NCBI GenBank assembly: GCA_934654835.1 | Contig: CAKUGY010000006.1 | Coordinates: 1 to 64,000, forward strand | DNA: 64,000 nt | Reading direction: 5' to 3' | Source: an uncultured Collinsella sp. | GTDB lineage: Bacteria; Actinomycetota; Coriobacteriia; Coriobacteriales; Coriobacteriaceae | The notes under the pieces: model-generated | What the model was told of the DNA's origin: nothing | What the model saw: the letters and a program-made list of their open reading frames with translations, nothing else | The model's database searches: none | Program-made: the position numbers and the translations under genes | In this document: one piece after another, positions 1 to 8,318 of the stretch | Layout of the letters: every line of letters starts with the position of its first letter | How positions within the stretch are numbered: the stretch's first letter is position 1

Positions 1-57
1 AGGCACTTGAGTTTTAGGATTCAAGGGTCTCCCTCTTTTTTGTAGGAGGCGATTCTG

Positions 58-1515
58 TTGTCACAGTTCACCGATATTAGCCGCATCAACGTGTGCGGCG
101 GCGACGGCGGAGCCGGATGCATGTCGTTTAGGCGTGAGGCCTTTGTACCTAAGGGCGGCCCCGATGGCGGCGACGGCGGTCGTGGCGGCAATGTCGTCAT
201 CCAGGCCGATGCTCAGCTTTCCTCGCTGATCGATTACCGCTTTAAGCATCACTTCCGTGCCGAGCGCGGCACGCACGGCCAGGGCGCCCGCCGCAACGGC
301 AAGAGCGGTGAGGACCTCATTCTGAAAGTCCCCATGGGTACCGTGGTGCGCGAGCTCGATCCCGAGACGCAGACCCCGATGTTCGAGATTGCCGACCTGG
401 TGCACGATGGCGAGCGCGTCGTCGTGGCGCCCGGTGGCGCCGGCGGTCTGGGCAATACGCACTTTGTGACGTCGGTGCGCCGCGCGCCCGCCTTCGCTCA
501 GCTGGGCGAGCCGGCCGAGGAGCACTGGATTGAGCTCGAGATGAAGCTCATGGCCGATGCCGCACTCGTGGGCTTCCCTTCGGTGGGCAAGTCCTCGCTC
601 ATCGCGCGCATGAGTGCCGCCCGCCCCAAGATCGCCGACTACCCGTTTACCACGCTCGTGCCCAACCTCGGCATGGTGCGCGCCGGCGAGTACTCCTATG
701 TCGTTGCCGACGTTCCCGGCCTCATTGAGGGCGCGAGCGAGGGCAAGGGCCTGGGCCATCAGTTCCTGCGTCACATCGAGCGCACGGCTCTGATCATGCA
801 TGTCGTCGATATGACGGGCGGCTTTGAGGATCGCGATCCGGTCGAGGACTATCGCATCATCAATCGCGAGCTCGAGCAGTATGGCGCCGAGCTTTCGGAG
901 CGTCCGCAGATCGTCGTTGCCAACAAGTGCGATGCGCCGGGTACGGCCGACAAGATTGCCGACCTGAAGCGCGCTGCGCTCGATGACGGGCATATGTTCT
1001 TTGCCGTGTCAGCCGTGACGGGTGCCGGTCTCAATACCCTGATGCTCGCCGTGGGCGAGCAGGTGGCCAAGCTCCGCGCCGAGCTGGCGGTCTCGGATGA
1101 GCCGGTCGATCTTCGTGATGATGAGTGGGAGCGCCGCCGCCTACAGCGCGAGAAGCGTTTCCGAATTGTCCAGGAAGAGCCCCGCGCCTTCCGCGTCGTG
1201 GGTCGCGCCATCGAGCGTATGGTCATTCAGACCGACTGGGAAAACGAGGAGGCCGTCATCTACCTGCAGCATAAGTTTGCTCGCATGGGCGTTGACGACG
1301 CGCTCGAGAAGGCCGGTTGCCGTGCGGGCGACGAGGTCCGCATTTGCCAGCGCGCCTTTGACTTTGAGGGCGCCGAGGACTTCTCGGAGTACGAGGATGA
1401 GCTCGAGGATGCAGGCGTTGACGTCGTTGAGGTGGCAGATGCCGCAGATGAGAGCGTCGAGGTTGTCGATGCTGCGGACGTCGCCGACGATGCTGAGACC
1501 CCGGAGGGCGAGTAA
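58..1515 (+). CDS. obgE: GTPase ObgE/CgtA
   Basis: Ribosome-associated GTPase for late 50S subunit assembly. The 485-residue product has the glycine-rich Obg fold at about residues 1-160 (many GGDGG-type turns), then a G domain with P-loop GFPSVGKSS, the DVPGLIEGA switch and NKCD base-specificity motif, then an OCT domain around 350-430. A strongly acidic tail of about 50 residues (Asp/Glu/Val-rich) follows, longer than most Obg proteins. Start is TTG, with AGGAGG 8 bases upstream. nadD begins 3 bases after the stop, so the two are co-transcribed. Identification is secure; the role of the acidic tail is unknown. Confidence 0.97.
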   Translation: MSQFTDISRINVCGGDGGAGCMSFRREAFVPKGGPDGGDGGRGGNVVIQADAQLSSLIDYRFKHHFRAERGTHGQGARRNGKSGEDLILKVPMGTVVRELDPETQTPMFEIADLVHDGERVVVAPGGAGGLGNTHFVTSVRRAPAFAQLGEPAEEHWIELEMKLMADAALVGFPSVGKSSLIARMSAARPKIADYPFTTLVPNLGMVRAGEYSYVVADVPGLIEGASEGKGLGHQFLRHIERTALIMHVVDMTGGFEDRDPVEDYRIINRELEQYGAELSERPQIVVANKCDAPGTADKIADLKRAALDDGHMFFAVSAVTGAGLNTLMLAVGEQVAKLRAELAVSDEPVDLRDDEWERRRLQREKRFRIVQEEPRAFRVVGRAIERMVIQTDWENEEAVIYLQHKFARMGVDDALEKAGCRAGDEVRICQRAFDFEGAEDFSEYEDELEDAGVDVVEVADAADESVEVVDAADVADDAETPEGE

Positions 1516-1518
1516 GCC

Positions 1519-2196
1519 ATGTCGCTGCGCGGTGGAATCGGTTTGCCCGAGCTGCCCATCGAGGATGGGCGGGAGTATAGGCTTGGCATTATGGGCGGTA
1601 CCTTTGACCCAATTCATTACGGACACCTGGTGACCGCCGAGCAGGCGCGCGAGTCGCTCGACCTGGATGCTGTGCTCTTTATGCCGGCGGGCTTTCCTGC
1701 CTTTAAGCTCGACAAACCGGTGACGCCGGCTGAGGACCGTTATGCGATGACGGTCCTCGCCACTGCCGCTAATCCAGCGTTTTTGGCGAGCCGATTCGAG
1801 ATCGATCGCGAGGGTGTCACTTACACAGCCGATACGCTGCGCGCCCTGCGCGAGTTTTACCCGCCGCAGGTAAAGCTCTACTTTATTACGGGTGCCGATG
1901 CGATTATCGATATTGTGACCTGGCATCATGCCGATGAGATTGCCGAGCTGGCAACTTTTATTGCCGCGACGCGCCCCGGCTTCGATATCGATACGGCCCG
2001 TGCGCGGATCAAGGAGTCGGGCTTGCCGTTCGACGTGCGCTATATCCAGATTCCGGCGCTGGCGATCAGCTCGACGAACATTCGTAAGCGAGTTGCCCGC
2101 GGCATGAGCGTGCGCTATCTTACGAGCGAGTCCGTGCTCGGCTACATCCGCAAACGCGGCCTGTATGCCGATCTTGGCCAAGAAGATTTTGAGTGA
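1519..2196 (+). CDS. nadD: Nicotinate-nucleotide adenylyltransferase
   Basis: Transfers AMP from ATP to nicotinate mononucleotide in NAD biosynthesis. The 225-residue protein has the nucleotidyltransferase signature GGTFDPIHYGH at about residues 24-34 and the C-terminal ISSTNIRKR motif of the NadD family. About 20 residues precede the first strand, slightly longer than usual. The gene lies directly behind obgE and 12 bases before yqeK, the order seen in many Gram-positive obg-nadD-yqeK-rsfS clusters. Confidence 0.95.
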   Translation: MSLRGGIGLPELPIEDGREYRLGIMGGTFDPIHYGHLVTAEQARESLDLDAVLFMPAGFPAFKLDKPVTPAEDRYAMTVLATAANPAFLASRFEIDREGVTYTADTLRALREFYPPQVKLYFITGADAIIDIVTWHHADEIAELATFIAATRPGFDIDTARARIKESGLPFDVRYIQIPALAISSTNIRKRVARGMSVRYLTSESVLGYIRKRGLYADLGQEDFE

Positions 2197-2208
2197 TGGG
2201 GGAGAACG

Positions 2209-2817
2209 TTGTCGGTAGAGGACCAGTTTGAGGGCGATGAGCGCGCGCTGCTTAAGCGCATTCAAGAGCTGCTCGACGTGCGCATGAAGGATAAGCGCAA
2301 GCGCTATGCGCATTCGTTGGGCGTTGCCGAGACTGCGTTACATCTTGCCGAGGTGTATGGTGTCGATCGCTTTGACGCCGCTGCCGCCGGCCTGATCCAT
2401 GACTGGGATAAGGTGCTATCCGATGACGAGCTGGTGGCCCGTGCGCTGCACTACGGTATTAAGGTCGCCGGCTCGCCTTCGGCCGCGACGCCACTGCTGC
2501 ATGGGCCGGTCGCCGCTTATGAGCTTCCACGGCTCTTTCCCGAGCTTTCGCCGGCGGTCTTTCAGGCTGTCGACCGTCACACCGTGGGTGCTTGCGATAT
2601 GACGCCGCTCGATATGGTGGTCTTCGTGGCCGATGCCATCGAGCCCAATCGTCACGGTGATTACGCCCATGCGCTGCGCAAGATGGTGGGGGAGTCGATG
2701 CTCGATGAGTTGTTCTTCTCCTGTTTTGCGCAGGGTCTGGTCTATGTGATTCAGTCCGGACGTTATCTTTATCCCACGGCTATTACGATTTACAACCATT
2801 ACGCCCAGCTGCGCTAG
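2209..2817 (+). CDS. yqeK: YqeK-family HD-domain hydrolase (probable Ap4A hydrolase)
   Basis: HD-domain metal-dependent phosphohydrolase; the YqeK family cleaves diadenosine tetraphosphate symmetrically. In the 202-residue product, His of HSLGVAETA (about residue 42), the HDWDK motif near 64-68, and later HTVGA and DAIEPNR segments match the family's metal and substrate ligands. The start is TTG after a GGGGGAG purine run. Its position between nadD and rsfS is the conserved one for this family. The Ap4A activity is inferred from the family. Confidence 0.9.
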   Translation: MSVEDQFEGDERALLKRIQELLDVRMKDKRKRYAHSLGVAETALHLAEVYGVDRFDAAAAGLIHDWDKVLSDDELVARALHYGIKVAGSPSAATPLLHGPVAAYELPRLFPELSPAVFQAVDRHTVGACDMTPLDMVVFVADAIEPNRHGDYAHALRKMVGESMLDELFFSCFAQGLVYVIQSGRYLYPTAITIYNHYAQLR

Positions 2818-2844
2818 CTCGGGCTGTCTAGAAAGAGGTATTCC

Positions 2845-3300
2845 ATGGCCGACGAGACCATGACCGACGAGCAGATTCTTGATGGCGAGGAGCATAAGAG
2901 CTTTGTTGCCACGTCCGATCGCACTGCCGCTTCGCTGTCCACGAGCGGTGTCGCCGCCGAGGACGTTGCCCGCGCTGCCGCGCAGGCCGCCTACGACAAG
3001 AAGGCCGAGGACGTTCAGGTGCTCGACCTGACCGAGCTTTCGGACGTGTGCGACTACTTTGTGCTCGCCACCGGTACCAACAACCGTCAGGTCGATTCGA
3101 TCGTCGACGAGATCGAGGAGAAGGTCGCCGAGTCTTGCAGCGAGCATCCGTTCTCCATCGAGGGCCGCGAGCAGAAGACCTGGATGCTCATGGACTACGG
3201 CTCGGTCGTCGTCCACGTCTTCACCCCCGAGGCACGCGAGTTCTACCGTCTCGAAAAGCTCTGGGGCGACGCCCCGCAGCTCCCCCTCAACCTCCTCTAG
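2845..3300 (+). CDS. rsfS: Ribosomal silencing factor RsfS
   Basis: Binds ribosomal protein uL14 and blocks 30S/50S joining when nutrients are low. The conserved RsfS domain occupies about residues 40-150 (DLTELSDVCDYFVLATG, then the central WMLMDYGSVVVHVF block). The protein is 151 residues; the first ~38 (acidic, then Ser/Thr/Ala-rich) form an extension that typical 105-120 residue RsfS proteins lack. Start ATG has AAGAGG upstream. Last gene of the obgE operon, ending before an intrinsic terminator. Confidence 0.94.
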   Translation: MADETMTDEQILDGEEHKSFVATSDRTAASLSTSGVAAEDVARAAAQAAYDKKAEDVQVLDLTELSDVCDYFVLATGTNNRQVDSIVDEIEEKVAESCSEHPFSIEGREQKTWMLMDYGSVVVHVFTPEAREFYRLEKLWGDAPQLPLNLL

Positions 3301-3346
3301 TAGTTAATTTGGGACGGGGCTTTTTTTAGCTACCCTCAAGCATTTC

Positions 3347-3386
3347 GCCGGGCAGTTGCGTTTTCCGCAGCCGCCCGGCTTTTTTT
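3347..3386 (+). terminator. Intrinsic terminator of the obgE-rsfS operon
   Basis: GCCGGGC pairs with GCCCGGC, the stem continues through GTTGCG/CGCAGC with one mismatch, and the loop is TTTTC. Seven T residues follow at 3380-3386. It sits between rsfS and the convergent dinB. The T-run is on the plus side only. Confidence 0.9.
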
Positions 3387-3398
3387 GCCAAAAAGTTG

Positions 3399-4652
3399 CT
3401 AATCGTTAAAGCGGGATTGGCGGCCGAAGGATAGGGCTGTGTCGCCGAATTTGTCTCGGACGGCGTCGATGGCGACGGAGAGGTCTCGGCGGTCGCTGGA
3501 TTGGGCTCCGCGGTCGTCGACTTCGCAGAACAGGTCGGTCTGGATGCCGCCCTGGTGGTTGAAGTCGCTCATGCCGATGCCGGCTAGGCGCACGTGCATG
3601 CCTTCCTGCCAGATGTTATCGAGCAGTTCGAGCGCTACGGCCACAAAGATATTCTCGTCATCGGTGGGATGGGGAAGTCTGCGCTGTGCCGTGCGACCGC
3701 TGCCATACGAATACTTGAGCTTAAGTGTCACCGTGGCGCCTGTAAGCCCCTGACGGCGCAGGCGTCGTCCGACCGATTCGCCCAGCAGCGCGATGGCGGC
3801 CTCGATGTCTCCACGCTCGGTTAAATCCTTGGCAAAGGTACGCTCATTGCTCACCGATTTAACTTCACGCTCCTCATCTAGGCTCGTGACCTCGGAAATC
3901 TCGAGTCCGAGCGCGCGTTGACGCATGCGCTCGCCGTTGACGCCAAAAATCGAAGCCAAGGTGGACTCCGGTGCGCGAGAAAGCTCGCCCAGCGTATAGA
4001 TGCGCATGCGGCGCAGACGCTCCTCGGCCGAGCGCCCGATACCGCTCATGGCAGACACCGGCAGCGCGGCCAAGAAGCGCTGCTCGGTCCCGGGACGCAC
4101 GATAGTCAGGCCAAATGGCTTATCGCGTTCGCTGGCAATTTTGGCCACCGTTTTATTGCAGCCGACGCCAATGGAGCAGGTCACTCCCAGCGCCGCAACG
4201 CGATCGCTAATGCGCCGCGCCACCAGTAGTGGATCCTCAGGCGCAAAGCGACCTGGCGTAATGTCGATAAAGGCCTCATCGATGGACACGCGCTCCACGC
4301 GCGGCGTTTCGTCGGCGAGAATCGCCATGACCTGCGCGCTGACCTCGCGATAGCGATCAAAATGCCCGTGTGTCCAAATGGCTTGTGGGCACAGGCGCCG
4401 CGCCTCGGCCGAGGCCATGGCGGAATGCACGCCAAAGCGGCGCGCCTCATACGAACAGGTGGACACGACGCCACGCGAATCGGCATCGCCGCCCACGATG
4501 AGCGGTTTGCCGCGCCACTCGGGATGGTCGAGCATTTCAACACTCGCAAAAAACGCATCGAGGTCCATCAGGCCCACCGCCGGACCCGTCCAGGGCGGCG
4601 GCGTGACGCCCGCAGCATCCTCATAACCGTATGTATGTTCGCGTCTATCCAT
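3399..4652 (-). CDS. dinB: DNA polymerase IV (Y-family translesion polymerase)
   Basis: Error-prone lesion-bypass polymerase. The 417-residue protein shows the Y-family catalytic motifs: GLMDLDAFFASVE near residue 26, YEARRFGVHSAM (nucleotide-binding Tyr/Arg region) and SIDEAFID with the catalytic Asp-Glu pair. Helix-hairpin-helix (VSAMSGIGRSAEERL) and little-finger regions follow. There is no Shine-Dalgarno sequence before the ATG; instead TATACT lies 6 bases upstream, so the transcript is probably leaderless. An SOS-box-like site lies inside the first codons. The gene is alone and convergent with rsfS. Confidence 0.95.
   Translation of the reverse strand: MDRREHTYGYEDAAGVTPPPWTGPAVGLMDLDAFFASVEMLDHPEWRGKPLIVGGDADSRGVVSTCSYEARRFGVHSAMASAEARRLCPQAIWTHGHFDRYREVSAQVMAILADETPRVERVSIDEAFIDITPGRFAPEDPLLVARRISDRVAALGVTCSIGVGCNKTVAKIASERDKPFGLTIVRPGTEQRFLAALPVSAMSGIGRSAEERLRRMRIYTLGELSRAPESTLASIFGVNGERMRQRALGLEISEVTSLDEEREVKSVSNERTFAKDLTERGDIEAAIALLGESVGRRLRRQGLTGATVTLKLKYSYGSGRTAQRRLPHPTDDENIFVAVALELLDNIWQEGMHVRLAGIGMSDFNHQGGIQTDLFCEVDDRGAQSSDRRDLSVAIDAVRDKFGDTALSFGRQSRFND
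4628..4641. promoter_or_regulatory. LexA/SOS-box-like palindrome in the start of dinB
   Basis: On the dinB strand the sequence is CGAACATACATACG. It matches 12 of 14 positions of the Gram-positive SOS box consensus CGAACRNRYGTTYG (known from Bacillus subtilis). It lies 11-24 bases downstream of the presumed transcription start, where a repressor could block elongation or initiation. Inferred from sequence only. Confidence 0.45.
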
Positions 4653-4658
4653 GTCACG

Positions 4659-4664
4659 AGTATA
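4659..4664 (-). promoter_or_regulatory. -10 box of dinB, apparently leaderless
   Basis: On the minus strand TATACT ends 6 bases before the dinB ATG, which would place the transcription start at or next to the A of the start codon. No convincing -35 box and no ribosome binding site are visible upstream. Confidence 0.55.
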
Positions 4665-4696
4665 CCGCGCAGCTCATGTGGGGTGCGTGGATGTGC

Positions 4697-4724
4697 TTGC
4701 AAATCGCGAATTCTTGTCTAAGAT
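4697..4724 (+). promoter_or_regulatory. Candidate promoter P1 for rpsP operon
   Basis: TTGCAA, 16 bases, then TAAGAT. It lies about 130 bases upstream of rpsP in the divergent dinB/rpsP gap. Confidence 0.5.
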
Positions 4725-4768
4725 ATGGATTTGCCTTCGACTACACCGAAGAAGTTGGTCTCACGGAC

Positions 4769-4797
4769 TTCACCTGCCCGCGTCGATGGCGTATTAT
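4769..4797 (+). promoter_or_regulatory. Candidate promoter P2 for rpsP operon
   Basis: TTCACC, 17 bases, TATTAT (overlapping an alternative TATATT). The predicted start would leave a leader of about 50 bases before rpsP. Confidence 0.45.
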
Positions 4798-4853
4798 ATT
4801 CAACTGTTTGTTTGTAGTTGCAGCCTAAAGCTGCTTGGTTGGAGGAGTTTCCT

Positions 4854-5195
4854 TTGGCAGTCAAGATTCGCCTTGCTCGTCACGGCGCTAAGAAGCGTCC
4901 GTACTACCGTGTCGTCGTCGCCGATTCCCGCGCCCCGCGTGACGGTCGTATCATCGAGGAGGTTGGCCGCTACAACCCGATGACCGCCCCCAAGACCATC
5001 AACCTCGACCTCGAGAAGATCGCCGACTGGCAGTCCAAGGGCGCTCAGCTCACCGACGCCGTCGCCGCTCTGGTCAAGGCCGCCAACGAGGGCGAGAAGA
5101 CCGAGACCGTCGTCAAGAAGTCCAAGAAGCAGCTCGCCAAAGAGGCCGAGGCCGCTAAGGCTGCCGCTGAGGCCGCTGAGGGCGCCGAGGAGTAA
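4854..5195 (+). CDS. rpsP: 30S ribosomal protein bS16
   Basis: Small-subunit ribosomal protein. The start is taken as TTG at 4854 because the conserved AVKIRLARHG N-terminus begins right there and GGAGGAG lies 6 bases upstream; an upstream ATG in frame would add 12 non-conserved residues. The body (RPYYRVVVADSRAPRDGR, EEVGRYNPM) is typical S16. A Lys/Glu/Ala-rich C-terminal tail of about 30 residues extends the 113-residue protein beyond the ~80-90 residue core. First gene of rpsP-khpA-rimM-trmD-lepB. Confidence 0.96.
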   Translation: MAVKIRLARHGAKKRPYYRVVVADSRAPRDGRIIEEVGRYNPMTAPKTINLDLEKIADWQSKGAQLTDAVAALVKAANEGEKTETVVKKSKKQLAKEAEAAKAAAEAAEGAEE

Positions 5196-5198
5196 ATC

Positions 5199-5483
5199 GT
5201 GCCTGAGGTTGACGCTGCACAGCTCGAGGGTGAGGCAATGCTCTCAGATCGCATCGCCGATCTCGTCGAATATCTCGTTGTTCAGATCGTCGACGACCCG
5301 GATTCCGTGAGCCTTGAGGTCATCGATGGTGACGACGCCTCTACGATTGAGGTTTCGGTTGCCGAGGATGACGTCGCTAAGGTCATCGGCCGTCGTGGCC
5401 GTACCATCAAGGCCATTCGCACGCTCGCCCGTGCACTGGCCGCTCGCCTCGACACCGCTGTCGAGGTAGAGGTTCTGGGCTAG
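5199..5483 (+). CDS. khpA: KH-domain RNA-binding protein KhpA
   Basis: Small single-KH-domain RNA-binding protein; KhpA family members pair with KhpB/Jag and bind many small RNAs. The GXXG loop reads IGRRGRTIKAIR near residues 68-79. The GTG start used here has GAGGAG at the end of rpsP 6 bases upstream and gives 94 residues. An internal ATG at 5238 would give the more usual ~81-residue length, so the start is uncertain. It lies between rpsP and rimM, the conserved position for this gene. Confidence 0.9.
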   Translation: MPEVDAAQLEGEAMLSDRIADLVEYLVVQIVDDPDSVSLEVIDGDDASTIEVSVAEDDVAKVIGRRGRTIKAIRTLARALAARLDTAVEVEVLG

Positions 5484-5487
5484 GACC

Positions 5488-6009
5488 TTGAGGTCCCAGT
5501 ACAAAAACATCGCCCGTGTGGTCAAACCGCACGGAAGGAAGGGGGAGGTCCTCGCGCAGCCGCTGCGGGGGCTTCCTTCTGTATTGGAGCCGGGTATGCG
5601 TGTCGCCTTGACACCGCCGGCGCTCAAACGCGACCGTTTTTGCACGGTCGCTTCCGTCACCGATACGGGCGATGGCGATCTGGTCTCGTTTGAGGGCATT
5701 GACGACTTGACGGCCGCCGAGGGCATCACGGGATGCTACGTGCTGGCTAACCGTGACGACTTTGAGCTCGATTCGCTCGACGCCGCCTATACCGACCTGA
5801 TGGGTCGCGAGGTGGTCGACGAACGATTCGGTTTGCTCGGCACGATTGTCGAGATCATGTCGACGCCTGCCAACGATGTTTGGGTTGTCGAGGGCGATCG
5901 GTACGGCGAGGTGCTGATTCCCGTGATCGAGCAGGTTGTGCTCGATCTTCCCGATCAGGGGGCAATTTCCGTCCATGTTATGGACGGTCTCATCGATATG
6001 GACAAGTAG
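5488..6009 (+). CDS. rimM: 16S rRNA processing protein RimM
   Basis: 30S maturation factor that binds uS19 and helps form the 3' domain of 16S rRNA. The 173-residue protein has the N-terminal RimM barrel (ARVVKPHGRKGEVLAQPL) and a C-terminal PRC barrel with EVLIPVIEQVVLDLP. Start TTG lies 4 bases after khpA. Upstream of trmD as in most bacteria. Confidence 0.94.
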   Translation: MRSQYKNIARVVKPHGRKGEVLAQPLRGLPSVLEPGMRVALTPPALKRDRFCTVASVTDTGDGDLVSFEGIDDLTAAEGITGCYVLANRDDFELDSLDAAYTDLMGREVVDERFGLLGTIVEIMSTPANDVWVVEGDRYGEVLIPVIEQVVLDLPDQGAISVHVMDGLIDMDK

Positions 6010-6019
6010 GGAGGACAAC

Positions 6020-6778
6020 ATGCTGATCGAGACCCTTTCGGTCTTTCCCGAGATGTTTGAGCCCGTCATGTCCACATCGATTTTGGGCCGTGCCCGCAAG
6101 GCCGGCCTTTTTGATTTTAAGGCGTATAACCTGCGCGACTGGACGCACGACCGCCATCGCACCGTCGATGACGAGCCGTATGGCGGCGGGCAGGGCATGC
6201 TCATGAAGGTGGAACCCATTGCCGAGGCCATCGAGGCCATTGGCGCTGAGGGCCCCAAGCCGACGGTGGTGTTCTTCACCCCCTGCGGCGAGCCCTTTAC
6301 GCAGCATGTGGCTGAGCGCCTGCTCAAAAGCGAGCGCCTGCTGTTTGTGTGCAGCCGCTATGAGGGCGTCGACGAGCGTGCATATGCGTATGCCGACGAG
6401 CGCCTGTCGATTGGCGACTACGTGCTCACGGGCGGTGAGCTGCCCGCCATGGTCGTTGCCGACGCCGTCGTGCGTCTGATTCCCGGCGCCCTGGGCGACG
6501 AGATGAGCAACGTCGATGAGTCGTTCTCGACCGCTGAGGACGGCGGCCTGCTCGAGTACGCGCAGTACACCCGTCCCGCCGAGTTCAACGGCGAGGGCGT
6601 GCCTCCGGTGCTCGTAAGCGGCGATCACGCCAAGGTCGATGCTTGGCGCCGCAAGAATGCCATCGAGCGCACCTGTCGCTGGCGTCCCGACCTGATCGAG
6701 ACGGCGCGGCTTACGCCCGAGGAGCGCGCATATGCGCAAGAGATTCTGGACGCGTCGTATTCGCAGAGCGAGGAGTGA
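6020..6778 (+). CDS. trmD: tRNA (guanine-N1-)-methyltransferase
   Basis: Methylates G37 of tRNAs to prevent +1 frameshifting, using SAM bound in a trefoil knot. Start is ATG at 6020 after GGGAGG; the conserved ETLSVFPEMFEP begins at residue 4. Knot motifs RYEGVDERA and SIGDYVLTGGELPAMV are intact, as is the N-terminal GGGQGMLMK block. The length of 252 residues is normal. It lies 10 bases after rimM. Confidence 0.96.
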   Translation: MLIETLSVFPEMFEPVMSTSILGRARKAGLFDFKAYNLRDWTHDRHRTVDDEPYGGGQGMLMKVEPIAEAIEAIGAEGPKPTVVFFTPCGEPFTQHVAERLLKSERLLFVCSRYEGVDERAYAYADERLSIGDYVLTGGELPAMVVADAVVRLIPGALGDEMSNVDESFSTAEDGGLLEYAQYTRPAEFNGEGVPPVLVSGDHAKVDAWRRKNAIERTCRWRPDLIETARLTPEERAYAQEILDASYSQSEE

Positions 6779-6780
6779 GA

Positions 6781-7344
6781 ATGGTTCCGTCGCAGCATTC
6801 CGTGCTAAAGGGTGCGTTTGAGTGGGTCGTGGTCGTTGCGATCGCGCTCGTAGCCACCTTTTTGATTCGCTCGTTTGTGGTCGAGCCCTTTGTTGTGCCT
6901 ACCGGTTCCATGGAGTCCACAATCGAGATCGGCGACCAGATCCTGGCGCAAAAGGTGAGCCTCGAGCTCGGACAGCCCGTCAAGCAGGGCGACATCGTGG
7001 TGTTCCACAACCCCGACGGCACTTCCGAGCACGATGTGCTCGTCAAGCGCGTTATTGCCACCGCCGGACAGACGGTCGATCTGCAGGACGGCAAGGTGGT
7101 CGTTGACGGCCAGGCGCTCGACGAGGACTACACGACTGGCATGAGCTGGCCGTTATCCGTCCAGGCTCCCGGCGCTCAGGTGAGCTATCCCTACACCGTT
7201 CCCGACGATTGTGTGTGGGTGATGGGCGACAACCGCGAGAACTCAGCTGACTCGCGCTACTTTGGTCCCGTCGATCGTTCTGATCTGATCGCCGTAGCGC
7301 TCGTGCGCTATTGGCCGCTCAACCGCATCGGCGCCATCGACTAA
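6781..7344 (+). CDS. lepB: Signal peptidase I
   Basis: Membrane-bound type I signal peptidase that removes signal peptides from exported proteins. The 187-residue protein has one N-terminal membrane segment (about residues 12-30), the catalytic Ser in PTGSMESTIEIGD (about residue 43), the catalytic Lys in KRVIATAGQTV, and the conserved box MGDNRENSADSRYFGPV. ATG at 6781 is 2 bases after the trmD stop. The ORF is open further upstream, but that part is non-conserved and overlaps trmD. Confidence 0.95.
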   Translation: MVPSQHSVLKGAFEWVVVVAIALVATFLIRSFVVEPFVVPTGSMESTIEIGDQILAQKVSLELGQPVKQGDIVVFHNPDGTSEHDVLVKRVIATAGQTVDLQDGKVVVDGQALDEDYTTGMSWPLSVQAPGAQVSYPYTVPDDCVWVMGDNRENSADSRYFGPVDRSDLIAVALVRYWPLNRIGAID

Positions 7345-7351
7345 AAACCGC

Positions 7352-7357
7352 TATAGT
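7352..7357 (+). promoter_or_regulatory. Candidate -10 box for glyQ
   Basis: TATAGT lies 47 bases before the glyQ ATG. I see no good -35 box, and the ~40-base leader is too short for a T-box riboswitch. Confidence 0.35.
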
Positions 7358-7403
7358 ACAGTACCTAACCGTGTAATCGTTTCGACGAGGGGATATTAGA
7401 GGC

Positions 7404-8315
7404 ATGAACGCTTCATCGCTTTCCTTCCAAGACATCATCCTGCGCCTCCAGCAGTACTGGGGCGAGCAGGGCTGCGTCATTATGCAGCCCTATGACTCCG
7501 AGGTCGGCGCCGGTACCTTCCATACCGCGACCACGCTGCGCTCGCTCGGTCCCGCCGAGTGGCGCACCTGCTATGCGCAGCCCTGCCGCCGTCCCGCCGA
7601 CGGTCGCTACGGCGAGAACCCCAACCGCATGCAGCACTACTATCAGTTCCAGGTGCTTATCAAGCCGTCTCCGGTCAACGCCCAGGAACTCTACCTGGGT
7701 TCGCTGGCCGCCATCGGCCTGGACCCCAACGACCATGACGTCCGCTTTGTCGAGGACGACTGGGAGAGCCCGACGCTCGGTGCTTGGGGCCTTGGCTGGG
7801 AGGTCTGGCTCAACGGCATGGAGGTCACGCAGTTCACGTACTTCCAGCAGGTGGGCGGCATCGAGGTCGACCCCGTGCCCGTCGAGATCACCTACGGCCT
7901 GGAGCGTATCGCCATGTACGCACAGGGCGTCAACTCTGTCTACGACCTGGTGTGGAGCTACCTGCCCGATGGCACGCCTATGACCTATGGCGACGTGTTC
8001 CTGGAGAACGAGCGCGAGTTCAGCGCTTACAACTTTGAAGTCGCCAACGTCGAGATGATGCGTCAGAAGTTTGACGACTATGAGGCCGAGTGCCACTCCT
8101 GCCTTGAGCGCAAGCTGCCGCTGCCGGCTTACGACTGCGTCATGAAGTGCAGCCACGCCTTCAATCTGCTCGATGCCCGCGGTGCTCTGTCCGCGGTCGA
8201 GCGTGCCAACTACATCTTGCGCGTCCGCGCCGTCGCCAAGGCGTGCTGCGAGACCTACATGGCCGAGGTCGCCGGAATCAACGAGAATGCCGACCAGGAA
8301 GGCGAGGTGGCGTAA
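7404..8315 (+). CDS. glyQ: Glycyl-tRNA synthetase alpha subunit
   Basis: Catalytic subunit of the bacterial alpha2beta2 glycyl-tRNA synthetase. The 303-residue protein is the expected size and highly conserved: SFQDIILRLQQYWGEQGC at the N-terminus, QPYDSEVGAGTFHTAT, and the active-site region LGWEVWLNGMEVTQFTYFQQ. ATG has GAGG upstream. glyS follows after 3 bases. This two-gene form separates the organism from high-GC Actinomycetota, which usually carry a single-chain GlyRS. Confidence 0.97.
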   Translation: MNASSLSFQDIILRLQQYWGEQGCVIMQPYDSEVGAGTFHTATTLRSLGPAEWRTCYAQPCRRPADGRYGENPNRMQHYYQFQVLIKPSPVNAQELYLGSLAAIGLDPNDHDVRFVEDDWESPTLGAWGLGWEVWLNGMEVTQFTYFQQVGGIEVDPVPVEITYGLERIAMYAQGVNSVYDLVWSYLPDGTPMTYGDVFLENEREFSAYNFEVANVEMMRQKFDDYEAECHSCLERKLPLPAYDCVMKCSHAFNLLDARGALSAVERANYILRVRAVAKACCETYMAEVAGINENADQEGEVA

Positions 8316-8318
8316 GCC

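Noticed and set aside
7345..7403. T-box or glycine riboswitch before glyQ
   Set aside because: The leader is under 50 bases and lacks a terminator or T-box sequence.
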